Shown: positions 24,110 through 36,251, counted from the stretch's first letter. The stretch: 64,000 bases of DNA from Bradysia coprophila (GCF_014529535.1 NW_023504014.1:806001-870000), one strand, 5' to 3'. Notes: generated from the letters alone by a model not told the origin. Numbers and translations: made by a program.

Positions 24110-27085
24110 GAAAAATCGCGTCTAAAGGTTAGCAACCGACTCATGACCACAGCATAGTTTTATGATAATTTGGGATAATCCAACAATTTGGAACAAGAAA
24201 CATCGCGTCTAAAGGTTAGCAACCGACTCATGACCACAGCATAGTTTTATGATAAATTGGGATAATCCAACAAGTTGGAACAAGAAACATCGCGTCTAAA
24301 GGTTAGCAACCGACTCATGACCACAGCATAGTTTTATGATAAATTGAAATTGTCCAACAATTTGGAACAAGAAACATCGCGTCTAAAGGGTGGCAACCGA
24401 CTCATGACCACAGCATAGTTTTATGATAAATTGGGATAATCCAACAATTTGGAACAAGAAACATCGCGTCTAAAGGTTAGCAACCGACTCATGACCACAG
24501 CAAGGTTTTATGATAAATTGGAAAAATCCAACAATTTGGAACAAGAAACATCGCGTCTAAAGGTTAGCAACCGACTCATGAGCACAGCAAGGTTTTATGA
24601 TAAATTGGAAAAATCCAACAATTTGAAATAAGAAACATCGCGTCTAAAGGGCGGCAACCGACTCATGACCACAGCATAGTTTTATGATAAATTGGGATAA
24701 TCCAACAATTTGGAACAAGAAACATCGCGTCTGAAGGGCGGCAACCGACTCATGACCACAGCAAGGTTTTATGATAACTTGGAAAAATCCAACAATTTGG
24801 AACAAGAAACATCGCATCTAAAGGTTAGCAACCGACTCATGACCACAGCATAGTTTTATGATAAATTGGGATAATCCAACAATTTGGAACAAGAAACATC
24901 GCATCTAAAGGTTAGCAACCGACTCATAACCACAGCATAGTTTTATGATAAATTGGGATAATCCAACAATTTGGAACAAGAAACATCGCGTCTAAAGGTT
25001 AGCAACCGACTCATGACCACAGCATAGTTTTATGATAAATTGGAATTATACAACAATTTGGAATAAGAAACATCGCGTCTAAAGGTTAGCAACCGACTCA
25101 TGACCACAGCATAGATTTATGATAAATTGGGATAATCCAACAATTTGGAACAAGAAACATCGCGTCTAAAGGTTAGCAACCGACTCATGACCACAGCATA
25201 GATTTATGATAAATTGGAATTATACAACAATTTGGAATAAGAAACATCGCGTCTAAAGGGCGGCAACCGACTCATGACCACAGCATAGTTTTATGATAAA
25301 TTGGGATAATCCAACAATTTGGAACAAGAAACATCGCGTCTAAAGGTTAGCAACCGACTCATGACCACAGCATAGTTTTATGATAAATTGGGATAATCCA
25401 ACAATTTGGAACAAGAAACATCGCGTCTAAAGGGCGGCAACCGACTCATGACCACAGCATAGTTTTATGATAAATTGGGATAATCCAACAATTTGGAACA
25501 AGAAACATCGCGTCTAAAGGTTAGCAACCGACTCATGACCACAGCAAGGTTTTATGATAAATTGGAAAAATCCAACAATTTGGAACAAGAAACATCGCGT
25601 CTAAAGGTTAGCAACCGACTCATGAGCACAGCAAGGTTTTATGATAAATTGGAAAAATCCAACAATTTGAAATAAGAAACATCGCGTCTAAAGGGCGGCA
25701 ACCGACTCATGACCACAGCATAGTTTTATGATAAATTGGGATAATCCAACAATTTGGAACAAGAAACATCGCGTCTGAAGGGCGGCAACCGACTCATGAC
25801 CACAGCAAGGTTTTATGATAACTTGGAAAAATCCAACAATTTGGAACAAGAAACATCGCATCTAAAGGTTAGCAACCGACTCATGACCACAGCATAGTTT
25901 TATGATAAATTGGGATAATCCAACAATTTGGAACAAGAAACATCGCATCTAAAGGTTAGCAACCGACTCATAACCACAGCATAGTTTTATGATAAATTGG
26001 GATAATCCAACAATTTGGAACAAGAAACATCGCGTCTAAAGGTTAGCAACCGACTCATGACCACAGCATAGTTTTATGATAAATTGGAATTATACAACAA
26101 TTTGGAATAAGAAACATCGCGTCTAAAGGTTAGCAACCGACTCATGACCACAGCATAGATTTATGATAAATTGGGATAATCCAACAATTTGGAACAAGAA
26201 ACATCGCGTCTAAAGGTTAGCAACCGACTCATGACCACAGCATAGATTTATGATAAATTGGAATTATACAACAATTTGGAATAAGAAACATCGCGTCTAA
26301 AGGGCGGCAACCGACTCATGACCACAGCATAGTTTTATGATAAATTGGGATAATCCAACAATTTGGAACAAGAAACATCGCGTCTAAAGGTTAGCAACCG
26401 ACTCATGACCACAGCATAGTTTTATGATAAATTGGGATAATCCAACAATTTGGAACAAGAAACATCGCGTCTAAAGGGCGGCAACCGACTCATGACCACA
26501 GCATAGTTTTATGATAAATTGGGATAATCCAACAATTTGGAACAAGAAACATCGCGTCTAAAGGTTAGCAACCGACTCATGACCACAGCATAGTTTTATG
26601 ATAAATTGGGATAATCCAACAATTTGGAATAAGAAACATCGCGTCTAAAGGTTAGCAACCGACTCATGACCACAGCATAGTTTTATGATAAATTGGGATA
26701 ATCCAACAATTTGGAACAAGAAACATCGCGTCTAAAGGGCGGCAACCGACTCATGACCACAGCATAGTTTTATGATAAATTGGAAAAATCCAACAATTTG
26801 GAACAAGAAACATCGCGTCTAAAGGTTAGCAACCGACTCATGACCACAGCATAGATTTATGATAAATTGGAAAAATCCAACAATTTGGAACAAGAAACAT
26901 CGCGTCTAAAGGGCGGCAACCGACTCATGACCACAGCATAGTTTTATGATAAATTGGAAAAATCCAACAATTTGGAACAAGAAACATCGCGTCTAAAGGT
27001 TAGCAACCGACTCATGACCACAGCATAGTTTTATGATAAATTGGGATAATCCAACAATTTGGAATTTCGCGTGCAAAGGGTGACT
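24110..27085. repeat. second 87-bp satellite array with a 12-mer higher-order repeat
   Basis: About 34 monomers of 87 bases (segments 'aacatcgcgtctaaagg', 'gcaaccgactcatgacc', 'atccaacaatttggaac'). Variant monomers ('ggcggcaacc', 'gcaaggttttat', 'gaaaaatcc') recur in the same order 1044 bases apart: identical tracts start at 24449 and 25493. This is exactly 12 monomers, so a 12-mer higher-order unit is present at least twice. The last monomer is degenerate (27060-27110). Confidence 0.95.
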
Positions 27086-27111
27086 CATGACCACAGTAGC
27101 ATAGTTTTATG

Positions 27112-27778
27112 ATAAATAGGAATGGATGGATAATATAATAACAAATTTTTTAATAATAACACGAAAAGCACAGAAAATGAAAGTGTCATCGAAACCAATT
27201 TGAAGAGATCAGATGATGACCTAAGTACATTTTCTTCGTTTGGGGGATTTACTAGAGTAAATTTGTCAAATCTGCACGCCTTCCTCCGAATAGGCTGAAT
27301 TTTTACTTAAAACAAAGTTTTTTTTTATTCCAAAGTAATACGATTTCGGGTGTTAGGTATGTTTGTCTTACTTTTTCAAAAGGTTTTGGTTCAAAGAAAT
27401 CATCGAAAAACGAATCCTCTTGCGCACAAATGCTTTGCTAAGTGTCCATTCCTGTTAATAATCGTTTATGAATTTGATCGTTAGAACCGTTTTCTAACAC
27501 CTTTTCATCATTATTATTTAGAGATGAAAATACACTGGAAATTGTAATTGTCCATCGACAATTACAGTCGTGATTTATGAAAAAACGTAGAAGAGTTTTA
27601 TGTTAACTGAAAGTTACTTAACACCTTCAGTCATCATTTAGATTTTGAGCTAGAGATCACGCAACGAACAAATTCGGTGTTTCATTGGTATAAATAATTA
27701 GCATTGTTGGATGGGCCATGCGTTTTCGATAATTTAAGTTTTTAAATTTGTTTCAGTCATTCAAAAAACTGAGCAACA
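27112..27778. promoter_or_regulatory. 5' flank and 5' UTR intron of RpL8
   Basis: An acceptor (ttgtttcag at about 27750-27758) lies 20 bases before the RpL8 start codon, so a non-coding first exon and the promoter should be upstream in this stretch. The first exon cannot be fixed from sequence alone. Confidence 0.45.
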
Positions 27779-28691
27779 ATGGGAAGAGTTATCCGTGCAC
27801 AACGTAAAGGTGCTGGATCTGTTTTCAAAGCCAGTGTAACACATCGAAAGGGGGCGGCCAAATTTCGTCCATTGGATTTTGCTGAACGGGAAGGTTACAT
27901 CAAAGGTGTGGTTAAGGTTGTATGAAAAGTCACGTGATCAATTTCAAATGTTATACAAAGGCATCCAATTCCTTTTCAATTAGGATATCGTACACGATCC
28001 AGGACGTGGAGCTCCATTAGCATGTGTTCATTTCCGTGACGCGTACAGGTACAAAACGCACAGGCAACTGTTTATCGCCGCAGAGGGTATGTACACCGGC
28101 CAATTCGTGTACTGTGGACGCAAAGCCAACTTACAAGTCGGCAATGTTTTGCCATTGTCAGCCATGCCGGAAGGAACGATACTATGTAACTTGGAAGAAA
28201 GAACAGGCGATCGTGGCGCTTTGGCACGTACCTCTGGAAATTATGCAACAGTGGTTGCCCACAATCCAGAAACGAAAAGGACCAGAGTAAGGTTACCGTC
28301 TGGTGCAAAGAAAAATCTTCCGTCGGTTAATCGTGGAATGGTTGGTATCGTTGCTGGTGGTGGACGTATTGATAAGCCGATTTTGAAAGCGGGTCGAGCG
28401 TACCACAAATATAAGGCGAAACGCAATTGCTGGCCAAAAGTACGAGGTGTTGCTATGAACCCCGTCGAACATCCTCACGGTGGTGGCAATCATCAACACA
28501 TTGGCAAAGCATCGACCGTGTCACGTCATGCACCTGCTGGCCGTAAAGTTAGTCTGAAGAAATGGTGTTATGTGTGATGTGTATTAATGCTAATGTGTTT
28601 TGCATTGTCTATTAAGGTTGGTCTAATTGCTGCTCGAAGAACTGGACGAATTCGTGGTGGCAAGGTCGTAACGAAGAAAGAGGTGGCCTAG
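27779..28691 (+). CDS. RpL8: 60S ribosomal protein L8 (uL2)
   Basis: Three exons (27779-27916, 27984-28547, 28617-28691) give 258 residues, against 256 in Drosophila. The protein is the eukaryotic member of the uL2 family, which binds the large-subunit rRNA near the peptidyl-transferase centre. It starts [18 protein letters not shown] and contains [52 protein letters not shown] and the highly conserved [18 protein letters not shown] loop, whose histidine is hydroxylated in other eukaryotes. The C terminus [14 protein letters not shown] lies in the last exon. Intron phases are all 0. The gene is intact and sits between a satellite array and a Helentron-like element. Confidence 0.98.
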
Positions 28692-29221
28692 TAATGCTCG
28701 ATTGATATGACAGAGAATCATCTTAGCTGTTGTTTGTGTATCAAGCAATACGCCATTTTGTTACGTTAGGCAAATATTATTTCCCTAGAGCGATAATTTT
28801 AGTTGTAAATTTGTTATTTACTTCAACAATATTCGGTCACGTGCTGTCCCATCATCAGTTGATGTATTTTTTGTTGTTGTCGCACAGATTTGTTTTTTTA
28901 TATGCTGGGCTGCGTTTCGTAGGACAAGACTTACGACTAGAGTGAATTTTAATTATGCTGCGACCACACCACGATCATAATAAGACAACAACAAAAAAAA
29001 CGTAACTTTGCATCAGTCATTTTGTTAGACTCACTATTCTGTTCTTGAAGATCTCAGCGTCGCAACTACGTATTTCATGGCATGGTGCTCTCCTCCTCTG
29101 CAACTTCGATACTATTTGTTCAATCGTCCTTCTTCAGAGTTTACATTTTATGACCATTTCGCTTCGGGGGCATCACAATCATTGGTGGCAACATATATAC
29201 CGAAAAGATGGTATATTATTC
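28692..29221. other. 3' flank of RpL8
   Basis: No further gene is visible. No canonical AATAAA occurs close to the stop codon, so the 3' end is unclear. Confidence 0.35.
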
Positions 29222-30564
29222 CCTTGCCACTTTTTGACGCAAATTTTTTTTGTTATAATTTTCTTCCTAAAATTTTTCGGGTAAAATTTTTGTTGATAAA
29301 ACTTTCACATGCTTTCCTCATCAGCTGCCATTTGTGACGCATATCTTTTTGCTTGTCGAATCTGTAAGCGTCACCTACACCGATATCAGTTCTTTTGTAA
29401 GTGGATAACAGGACTTGCGTCACACCTCCACTGTAAGTGGTTTTGGGCGATATCAGCTCTTTTGTAAGTTTAGATTTTTTAGAATTTGGTCGCAGATAAT
29501 AGACAATTATATCTACTATGCAGTTTGAACGAAAATATTCTTCTTAGAAAACTGTATAACTTTCTCTTTCATCTCTACCTTCCAGCTTTCATTTGACGAA
29601 AATCGAAAATATTACTAAATTCAAAAATTTGACGAAAATCGAAAATTTTGAGAAAAAATGAAAATTTGAGGCACTTAAAACGCTCATAGCTCCCAAATAG
29701 ACGACTTTTTAGGAAAACCATGAAACACGTGTCGAATGAAATCTGAAACTCTATAAATTTAAATTTCTCTTTTAAACAAACTTTCTATCTGCCATATTTT
29801 CCGAGTTATGGATGACATAGATCGCACTTAAAACGCTCAAGGCTCCCAAATAGACGACTTTTTAGTGAAACCATGAAACACGTATCGACTAGAATCTAAA
29901 ACTCTATAACTTTGTCTTTTACAGGAGGTTTCCATCTGACGTATTTTCCGAGTTATGACTGACATAGCTCGCACTTAAAACGCTCGTAGCTCCCAAATAG
30001 ACGCCTTTTTATTAAAACCATGAAACACGTGTCGAATAAAATCTGAAACTCTATAAATTTGTCTTTTAAACGAACTTTCTATCTTTTATATTTCCTGAGT
30101 TATGGGTCATATAGCTCAATGGCTCAAAACGCTCGTAGCTCCGTAATTATAAAGTTTCTTAAAATTACGTCCTTAACATACCCTAAAAATTTCAGCCAAA
30201 TTCACCGGTAAATTCAAAAGTTTCGTTGTAACAGAGTGACAAAGTAACAAAGGTTGGTAAAATTCATCAATTTCAAAATGTATGAAAACGAATTTCTTCA
30301 TACAAATTTCTGCAAATTTCCAAGTTTTGAAATTTAATATCTCGGCCAAATCTTAACCTAATGAGGCGTGTGATAGCTCGCTGAACTCATATGGACGAAT
30401 AATGGATTACGAATAAAATACTTTGGGGGTAGTAGGAGCAAAGGGGGAAAAGTCAAAAAGTCCGTGTATATATGTTCCTCAGTCCTGCGGAAATTTTTTT
30501 TTTGTCAAATTTTTCAGTGTGAACGGACCTGCGTCACGGCCCTTCACTAACGTAGGGCCATGAT
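29222..30564 (+). mobile_element. Helentron-like (HINE/DINE-1 type) element, copy B, 5' incomplete
   Basis: It retains part of the right hairpin arm (for example 'gacgcaaatttttttt' at 29239 and 'gatatcagttcttttg' at 29381), then three ~155-base internal repeats ('aaaacgctc...gctcccaaatagacg', 29675-30130). The conserved 3' half ends in GGACCTGCGTCAC (30525-30537), a GGCCCT/AGGGCC stem-loop and CATGAT. The left arm is missing or too diverged to recognise. Confidence 0.65.
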
Positions 30565-30780
30565 AAAGTAGGTAGTTTTTTACTCCCTTTACAACCACAT
30601 CTTACGCCAGCAAAATACCTGTTATCAAATTAGCACACTTTGATTAGAAAGTGTAAGAAATTTTAATAAAAAAGTTAACATTTTGCAGGCAATATAAGAT
30701 GAATTATCTCAACTAATTTCTGAAGATTTTTATTAAATAAATGGATTTAATTGATTCAAAGAGAATATTGTAAAAAAATT

Positions 30781-31275
30781 TACGAGTGTGAAGTTTGCGG
30801 CTAGAGCGAAGCGAGGGCCGTAATTCACACGAGTCGTGACATTTTATTCACGATTGAAGGTTTTGTGAATGGGAAATCGAGGGATTATTTTTTCTAGGTC
30901 TACCAATAAATCTCTCCTTTTACAAATATTTTTAATCCCTTTACCATTATAGAGTCAAAATTGGTACCAATGTACCGAAAATATTGGTAAACTGAGTTAT
31001 TTTTAACGATGAACCAAAAACTAATAAAGTTCATTTATTACCATGTCACCATGTGAAGGGAACTTCCTTTTTTTACGCAAAAGTGTAAGAGACGAACATC
31101 TATCGCACTCTTTTATTTTGTGAAAAAGTCCTCGTTCCACATTCACAAAACAAAAGTCACATCGACTCTGATGTAACAAAAAGGCAATCAAACAGAATAA
31201 TAGACAGCTCATACGAGCGGGAAGTTTACAGTCAGAGCGAAGCGAGGGCCGTAATCTACACGAGTCATATTTCAT
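30781..31275. repeat. pair of direct repeats with GAAGCGAGGGCCGTAAT core
   Basis: Segments at about 30781-30840 and 31212-31270 share 'agagcgaagcgagggccgt' and flanking bases. The first also carries a short dyad (gtgtgaa / ttcacac). The sequence between is not repeated. The origin is unknown. Confidence 0.6.
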
Positions 31276-31447
31276 TTATGATTTGAGGTTGATTGAAAAT
31301 CTTGAAAATTGAAAATTTATAAGAAAATTGAGAGCTCAAAAAGTGGTCAAAAATCATTCCACCTTACCCTCGATGGTTTCCAAGAAAAAATTTTTTGTCA
31401 AATTTTACTGCGTTGAGTCATTAATATAGTAAATATATTACAGTGAA

Positions 31448-31560
31448 CGACATCTCAAATGTCTCACTGTCATATTTTTCAAAGAATGTCATTGTGAATT
31501 TGCAATGACACAATAAAATTCTCGGAAAAATTCGACAGTGAGACATTTGAAATGTTAAAG
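31448..31560. mobile_element. small inverted-repeat element
   Basis: Segments 'acatctcaaatgtctcactg' (31449) and 'cagtgagacatttgaaatgt' (31537) are inverted copies around a ~65-base centre. A MITE remnant is the simplest reading. Confidence 0.6.
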
Positions 31561-32071
31561 CCTGTATGAATACGTTAAAAATACATTTACAAAAGTGTCA
31601 GTCAAAGGAACCTGACCCGCCCAAAAGGTGGGACCTAGTAAAAGTATATGGTGTCATTTGGACTGCTAGTACCGGAGTTACAAGGAAATGAAGTTAGCCG
31701 TTCGGGTTCCTGTTGGTTCGGAAATCGCAATTGTACATGGAACAGCACTCAAGGCTCTCGGTTTTCCAATCGTGCTGCTCAAACCAGCAAAACTTTCCAT
31801 TAAATTTTATTCGGTGCCGCTGACAACTTCGTCGCAAGAGGATGAAATAAAAGTTCCAAGGAATAGTTAACAACTGCCATTTAATTCCGCGGATCAATGA
31901 AAAGACTGACTCAATAGAATTTTAATTTTTAGAAAATAGTAAAAGAAAACGAAACAGAAAAACATGTCGTGGATGGATATTTCAGACCGTAGAATAATAT
32001 CAAAATCAATCCAATCCACTATCATGAAAGCCTTCAATGGCTGTAAAGACAACAGTTGCCTCATTTCGCAT
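31561..32071. other. non-coding stretch with one orphan ATG frame
   Basis: A 60-codon frame at 31688-31870 starts with ATG and reads protein-like, but it matches no family I know and has no supporting splice context. It is left uncalled. Confidence 0.35.
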
Positions 32072-32795
32072 TTAAAGACCAGTGGATGCAAAGAACAACA
32101 AGAAAATTAGCAAACATATTGGCAAAACACAAAAGCAGCAGCACATAGTGTCTACCATTAAACATGTATTACAGCTGTGTCTTTCGAATTGTCGCGGCGG
32201 TGGTTCATGCAATGTTGGAAAATTCCCGTCTCTTCGGTATTGATACGGCATTCGTTGCGCGTGTGGATAATCCGATATTTCTTCATGATACTGCAAACTT
32301 TCCTGTTGAGGATACTGCAACCGTTGCTGCTGAAGATACTGCACATTTTGATGTTGCGGAAAGTGCAGTACTTGCTGGGGATACGGTGTCGGTTGAATAT
32401 TATTCTGACTGGGCATCGGATAGAAATCGTAGGGTGGTGGAGGCGAATAGCGAAAGTTGGAACACGCTTCATATTCTCGAGAAAGTAGCGCCGTTTGCGC
32501 ACCACCATTTGTGTGGAATGCGTTCGGTTCGTTGTACGATGGACGGATGATTTGATGTAATTGTCTCTCGTGTGTTAGCACAGCATTATGATTTGGGGAT
32601 CGTGGAAGCGATGTTGAAACATCGGACTCTAAATCGATCAGCGTTTCGGTGTCACAATGTCCATTATTCGGATTGGTTGCGAGGCACTGACTCACAGCGA
32701 TTGGTGAGATTGAACTCGGATCTGAAAGGAAGGCGAAATGTTGAATTTGAAGGGTCGGTTAAGCATTTACGCATGCGATTTGAAGGCCCTTGCAT
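32072..32795 (-). CDS. Pro/Gln/Tyr-rich protein with Cys-rich C-terminal membrane anchor, unknown function
   Basis: Two exons (32795-32771 and 32721-32072) join through a 49-base GT-AG intron and give about 224 residues starting MQGPSNRMHPSSISPIA. Residues about 100-190 are rich in Pro, Gln and Tyr with repeated short QYPQQ/QYLQQ-like blocks and one PPPPYDF motif, a possible SH3- or WW-binding site. The C terminus carries a cysteine cluster (CNTCLMVDTMCCCFC) followed by a hydrophobic stretch LPICLLIFLLFFAS, so a palmitoylated tail-anchored membrane protein is likely. I do not recognise the family. The first exon is inferred from splice sites and phase; the second exon has no in-frame ATG near its start, which is why an upstream exon is needed. 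Confidence 0.7.
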
Positions 32796-33356
32796 TTTTA
32801 ACAAAACAAACTATCGCTTGACATGATGCAAAAAATATCCGGCAATTACAACTATAATGGCTCCACTTTCACTCGACTTGCCGGGAAGATATTTCGTTAG
32901 ATCAGCATATCTTCCACCAACAACTGCACACAACAACATTCTTATTCCCCAAAATTATTTCGCTAACCAGTCCCTTCTCATGTACTTACTAAGAACAATC
33001 CTATTATCGTGATTATTATTCATAGTACAACGACGCGTGGTGTATCACAACAATATCCGTTACCAACTGAGTAATGTATTCCTTTGCCAACAAAAACAAA
33101 TGAAATATCTAAGCTCGAAGAACGGTTGTAATGAAGGTGACTGTACACGATACGCCCACATTATTCATATCAGACACAGACATGAACCTCTCTGAAACCT
33201 TAAGCGAAGTAAACAAAAATTGAGAGGTTGTAACCTCTTTTGCTGTTTTGCGGCCAGAAAATGCGTCATTACTGTCTCGCTCAAAACCGGTTTTTTTTGC
33301 ATTTTCTGGCGGCAAGACAACCTAATAGCAAAACGCCTTTTTTGTAAGGATAAATG
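32796..33356. other. non-coding stretch
   Basis: Upstream region of the preceding gene. Segments 'gccagaaaatgc' (33252) and 'gcattttctggc' (33299) are inverted copies, a possible decayed MITE. Nothing else is supported. Confidence 0.35.
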
Positions 33357-33485
33357 CATAGAGTTATACTGGAGAGGTGGCATGGTGGCGCTGTCGATCA
33401 AAGGAAACCACAAAAATATATGAAAAACCAGACATGTTTAAATAATGACAGCGCCACCTTGGCACCTCTCGAGTGTAACTCTATG
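33357..33485. mobile_element. hAT-like MITE (CATAGAGTTA ends) with 8-bp target duplication
   Basis: Inverted ends CATAGAGTTATAC / GTGTAACTCTATG extend through 'gaggtggca...ggcgctgtc'. Flanked by the direct repeat GATAAATG at 33349-33356 and 33486-33493. It is 129 bases long and non-coding. Confidence 0.9.
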
Positions 33486-33540
33486 GATAAATGACTTGTT
33501 TTGGTTGTATGAGTTAAAACAATTTGAGAATACACACAAT

Positions 33541-33622
33541 CCTAAGCGAGAGCTCTTATCACTAAAGCCTCCAAATTTGACACTTGCCGATTCAATATTC
33601 ATGCTAGGAGCAGTGCTGTGAC
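33541..33622. repeat. short dispersed repeat, copy 1
   Basis: This segment matches 43649-43740 in inverted orientation ('gctcttatc-ctaaagcctcc', 'gctaggagcagtgctgtg'). A small non-autonomous element is likely. Confidence 0.6.
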
Positions 33623-34062
33623 TCATCTCTAACTTGAATATTCTTTAGTTTGAATTCATGACTTTAATAAGACATTTAGAAATTCTCTTTGCATTTCAGA
33701 GCGTCCTTTACACCTAGATTAAAGATCTTAAAAGAAATATCCCTCCTAGACCTCACTATGCCAGTATTATTCTTTATTGAGTCTACGTTTTCCTGGCTCA
33801 ACTGAATCTTTTCAAGCGGTCATTGCATCCGAATTCGTTTTCATATTTCTTTAGTCAATATCCATTCAAAAATGTTTGAGTTTGTGAATCGAATTCAGAA
33901 AATGTTAAGTACACTGACATAAGTAACAAAAGACTATGCGTCTATCGCCCGCTCTATTACATCACTGTGGAAATTTTAAATCGAGGCCGTACGTCAAACG
34001 TCAAAAAAACTATCAATTTTGATGCATGTATGCGTTTATTCTACCTCACACGAAGAAAGCAT

Positions 34063-34270
34063 CAAGGCTGTATACTTTGGGGAGGTCACGCAGGTTACGC
34101 GGGTTACACACCACAGTTGATGATAAAATGGCCGATTTCATACAAAAATTCACCTACTCTGATGATTCTCGTCGTCTTGATGATGTGGTGAATTTTTTGT
34201 ATATTTAAAGTCATCAGAAGTGGTGTGTTCCCGCGTATCTAATAAAATGGCCCCAAAGTATACAGCCTTG
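34063..34270. mobile_element. hAT-like MITE (GGCTGTATAC family), copy 2
   Basis: The 208-base element starts CAAGGCTGTATACTTTGGGG and ends with the exact inverse. A perfect 8-base direct repeat GAAAGCAT lies at 34055-34062 and 34271-34278. Same family as 9539-9727. Confidence 0.93.
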
Positions 34271-34432
34271 GAAAGCATGATGCTTGTCTAAGAGAATGAA
34301 TTGCAAAGCGGCAAACCCATGAACCCATGAACTGTAGCTTTACAGATAGCGCACTCAGATTTCTAAATCAACGATGCAACCAATTGACGAAGATCTAGAT
34401 CCTAGAGTCTTCTTCCGAAAATTCATTTCCAC

Positions 34433-34745
34433 AGCACTGCTTCTAGCATTAGCATAGAAAAAATTGTGGAGGCTGATGAAATCAAAATAGGCGCAGCATT
34501 TATCTCTTGTTACGACAGTAGTCAAGCATTCTTGGTGTGAGTTAAAACCAAGGCAGAGTAAAATAAACCAGGCAAAAGCGGTTTATTTTTGAAACGTCAA
34601 ATAAGTGACCTAATACACTGTATGAAAATGAACTCAAATGAACACTGACATGGCACACGCATGGCACACATTCATTGTATCAAAAATTCAAATTTTTTTG
34701 ACGTTTGACTTACGAGTGTTAATGCTAGGAACAGTGCTATGCTGT
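34433..34745. mobile_element. inverted-repeat element, ~310 bp
   Basis: 'cacagcactgcttctagcat' at 34431 and 'atgctaggaacagtgctatg' at 34722 are imperfect inverted copies, related to the short repeats at 33541 and 43649. No target duplication was identified. Confidence 0.55.
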
Positions 34746-35056
34746 GAAAAAATTTGGTCGATCAAGTGACATGTAATTCTTTGAGATCGGCAATTTTTAT
34801 TTAAAACTAAAAACGAATGTTAAGCCGAACGTACCGGGATCTAAAGCATTTTCAATCTGAAGTGAGCACTTCTTGACATTTATATTCGATTGATTACACA
34901 ACACAACTTGTTGCTGGCTATAAAAACATCAATTTGTCTTATCTAAAGAACAACATCGAAATATATCATTGAGTTGAACCGGAAACCATTGCAAGAAGGA
35001 GTAGTTTATCGGTCGAAGAAGTTGATTCACAAAATTGCCACCTTTTTCTTGTGAAA

Positions 35057-36251
35057 ATGTCGCCTGTACCTACAGTGAAACTGAACAATGGATACGAGAT
35101 TCCGGTCCTCGGTCTGGGCACTTATAAAGTAGAATTGTGATTCAATTTGTGTATCATTTTGAGTGAACTAACATTTTGTTGCTCAGGCACTCGGCGGAGA
35201 AGTGGAACAAGCGGTTAAAGACGCAATCGATTGTAATTACCGGCATATAGATACAGCCTATCTGTACGGAAACGAAACGGAAGTGGGGAATGCAGTTCGG
35301 GCCAAGATTGCCGAGAATGTGATCAAACGTGAAGACATGTTCATTGTTACGAAGGCAAATTTAACGTTCAAATGAATGAGAATTTGACGAAATTAATTTT
35401 TCGTTTGAATTTAGTTGTGGTCCAATTTTCATGAACCGGACAAAGTTGAGTACGCGTGCCGGCTATCGCTGAACAATTTGAATTTGGATTACATTGATTT
35501 GTATCTGATTCACTGGCCATTCAGTTTTCCGTACATCAGTGATAAGGATTCGATGCCGTTGGATGAGCATGGTGTCGTTCTAGTGAAGTATGGCCGTGCC
35601 GTGCCATCTGCCAAGTTATTTTTCTAGTTAATTTATCCTCCACAGTGACGACCTCGATATATTGGATACGTACAAGGCGATGGAAAAACTCGTCGAGAAG
35701 GGATTGGTGCGAAGCATTGGTCTCTCCAATTTCAATAGTGAACAAATTGCTCACATCCTGAATGGATGCACCATCAAACCGGTGATGAATCAAGTCGAAT
35801 TCTCTCCGGCACTGAACCAGAAAAAGTTGATCGAATTTTGTAAAGACCGTGACATTATCGTCACAGCATTTTCACCGTTGGGCAGACCGAATCCGCAGCT
35901 CAAGACTCCGAGTTTCATTTTCGATGAAAAGGTCATTGCCATTGGAACAAAGTACAATAAAACGCCGGCTCAGGTGGTTCTACGGTATTTGGTATGTTTG
36001 CAGCCCATTCTTTCTTCGATTATTTGAAAAAGTTTTGATTTTCAATCGTTTACGTGCAGATTCAATACGGAGCGGTTCCGGTGCCAAAGTCACAGACAAA
36101 AGGTCGAATTCAGCAGAATATAGACGTTTTCGATTTCGAACTTACGCCGGAGGAGATCAGTATTTTAGACGGATTCAATACTGGCCACCGAATTGCTCTT
36201 CTACCGGCGCTGAAGCACTCCAAATATTATCCATTCAGCATCGAGTTTTGA
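35057..36251 (+). CDS. aldo-keto reductase (AKR1 type)
   Basis: Five exons (35057-35128, 35187-35354, 35415-35587, 35646-35991, 36060-36251) give 316 residues, the standard length. Aldo-keto reductases are NADPH-dependent (alpha/beta)8-barrel enzymes that reduce aldehydes and ketones in the cytosol. The catalytic tetrad is complete: Asp46, Tyr51 ([12 protein letters not shown]), Lys80 (last residue of exon 2) and His113 (LYLIHWP). GLSNFN and the cofactor segment [15 protein letters not shown] are present. Intron 2 has a GC donor (AAG|gcaaat) instead of GT; all other introns are GT-AG. The nearest GT would remove the catalytic Lys. AATAAA at 36255-36260 begins only four bases past the stop. 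It could be any of several insect AKR1 paralogues. Confidence 0.95.

Noticed and set aside
24449-25675. Open frames reading EQETSRLKVSNRLM repeatedly
   Set aside because: Product of the 87-base satellite. Most monomers carry a TAG in this frame and there is no gene context.
24110-27085. Regular direct repeats that might suggest a CRISPR array
   Set aside because: The monomers are contiguous with no unique spacers, and the window is eukaryotic.
30781-31275. Direct repeats that could be the ends of an LTR-type element
   Set aside because: The repeats are only about 60 bases, lack the usual LTR end bases, and no coding region or priming site lies between them.
31688-31870. 60-codon ATG frame reading protein-like
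   Set aside because: No homology, domain or splice support. Kept only as a note in the gap entry.
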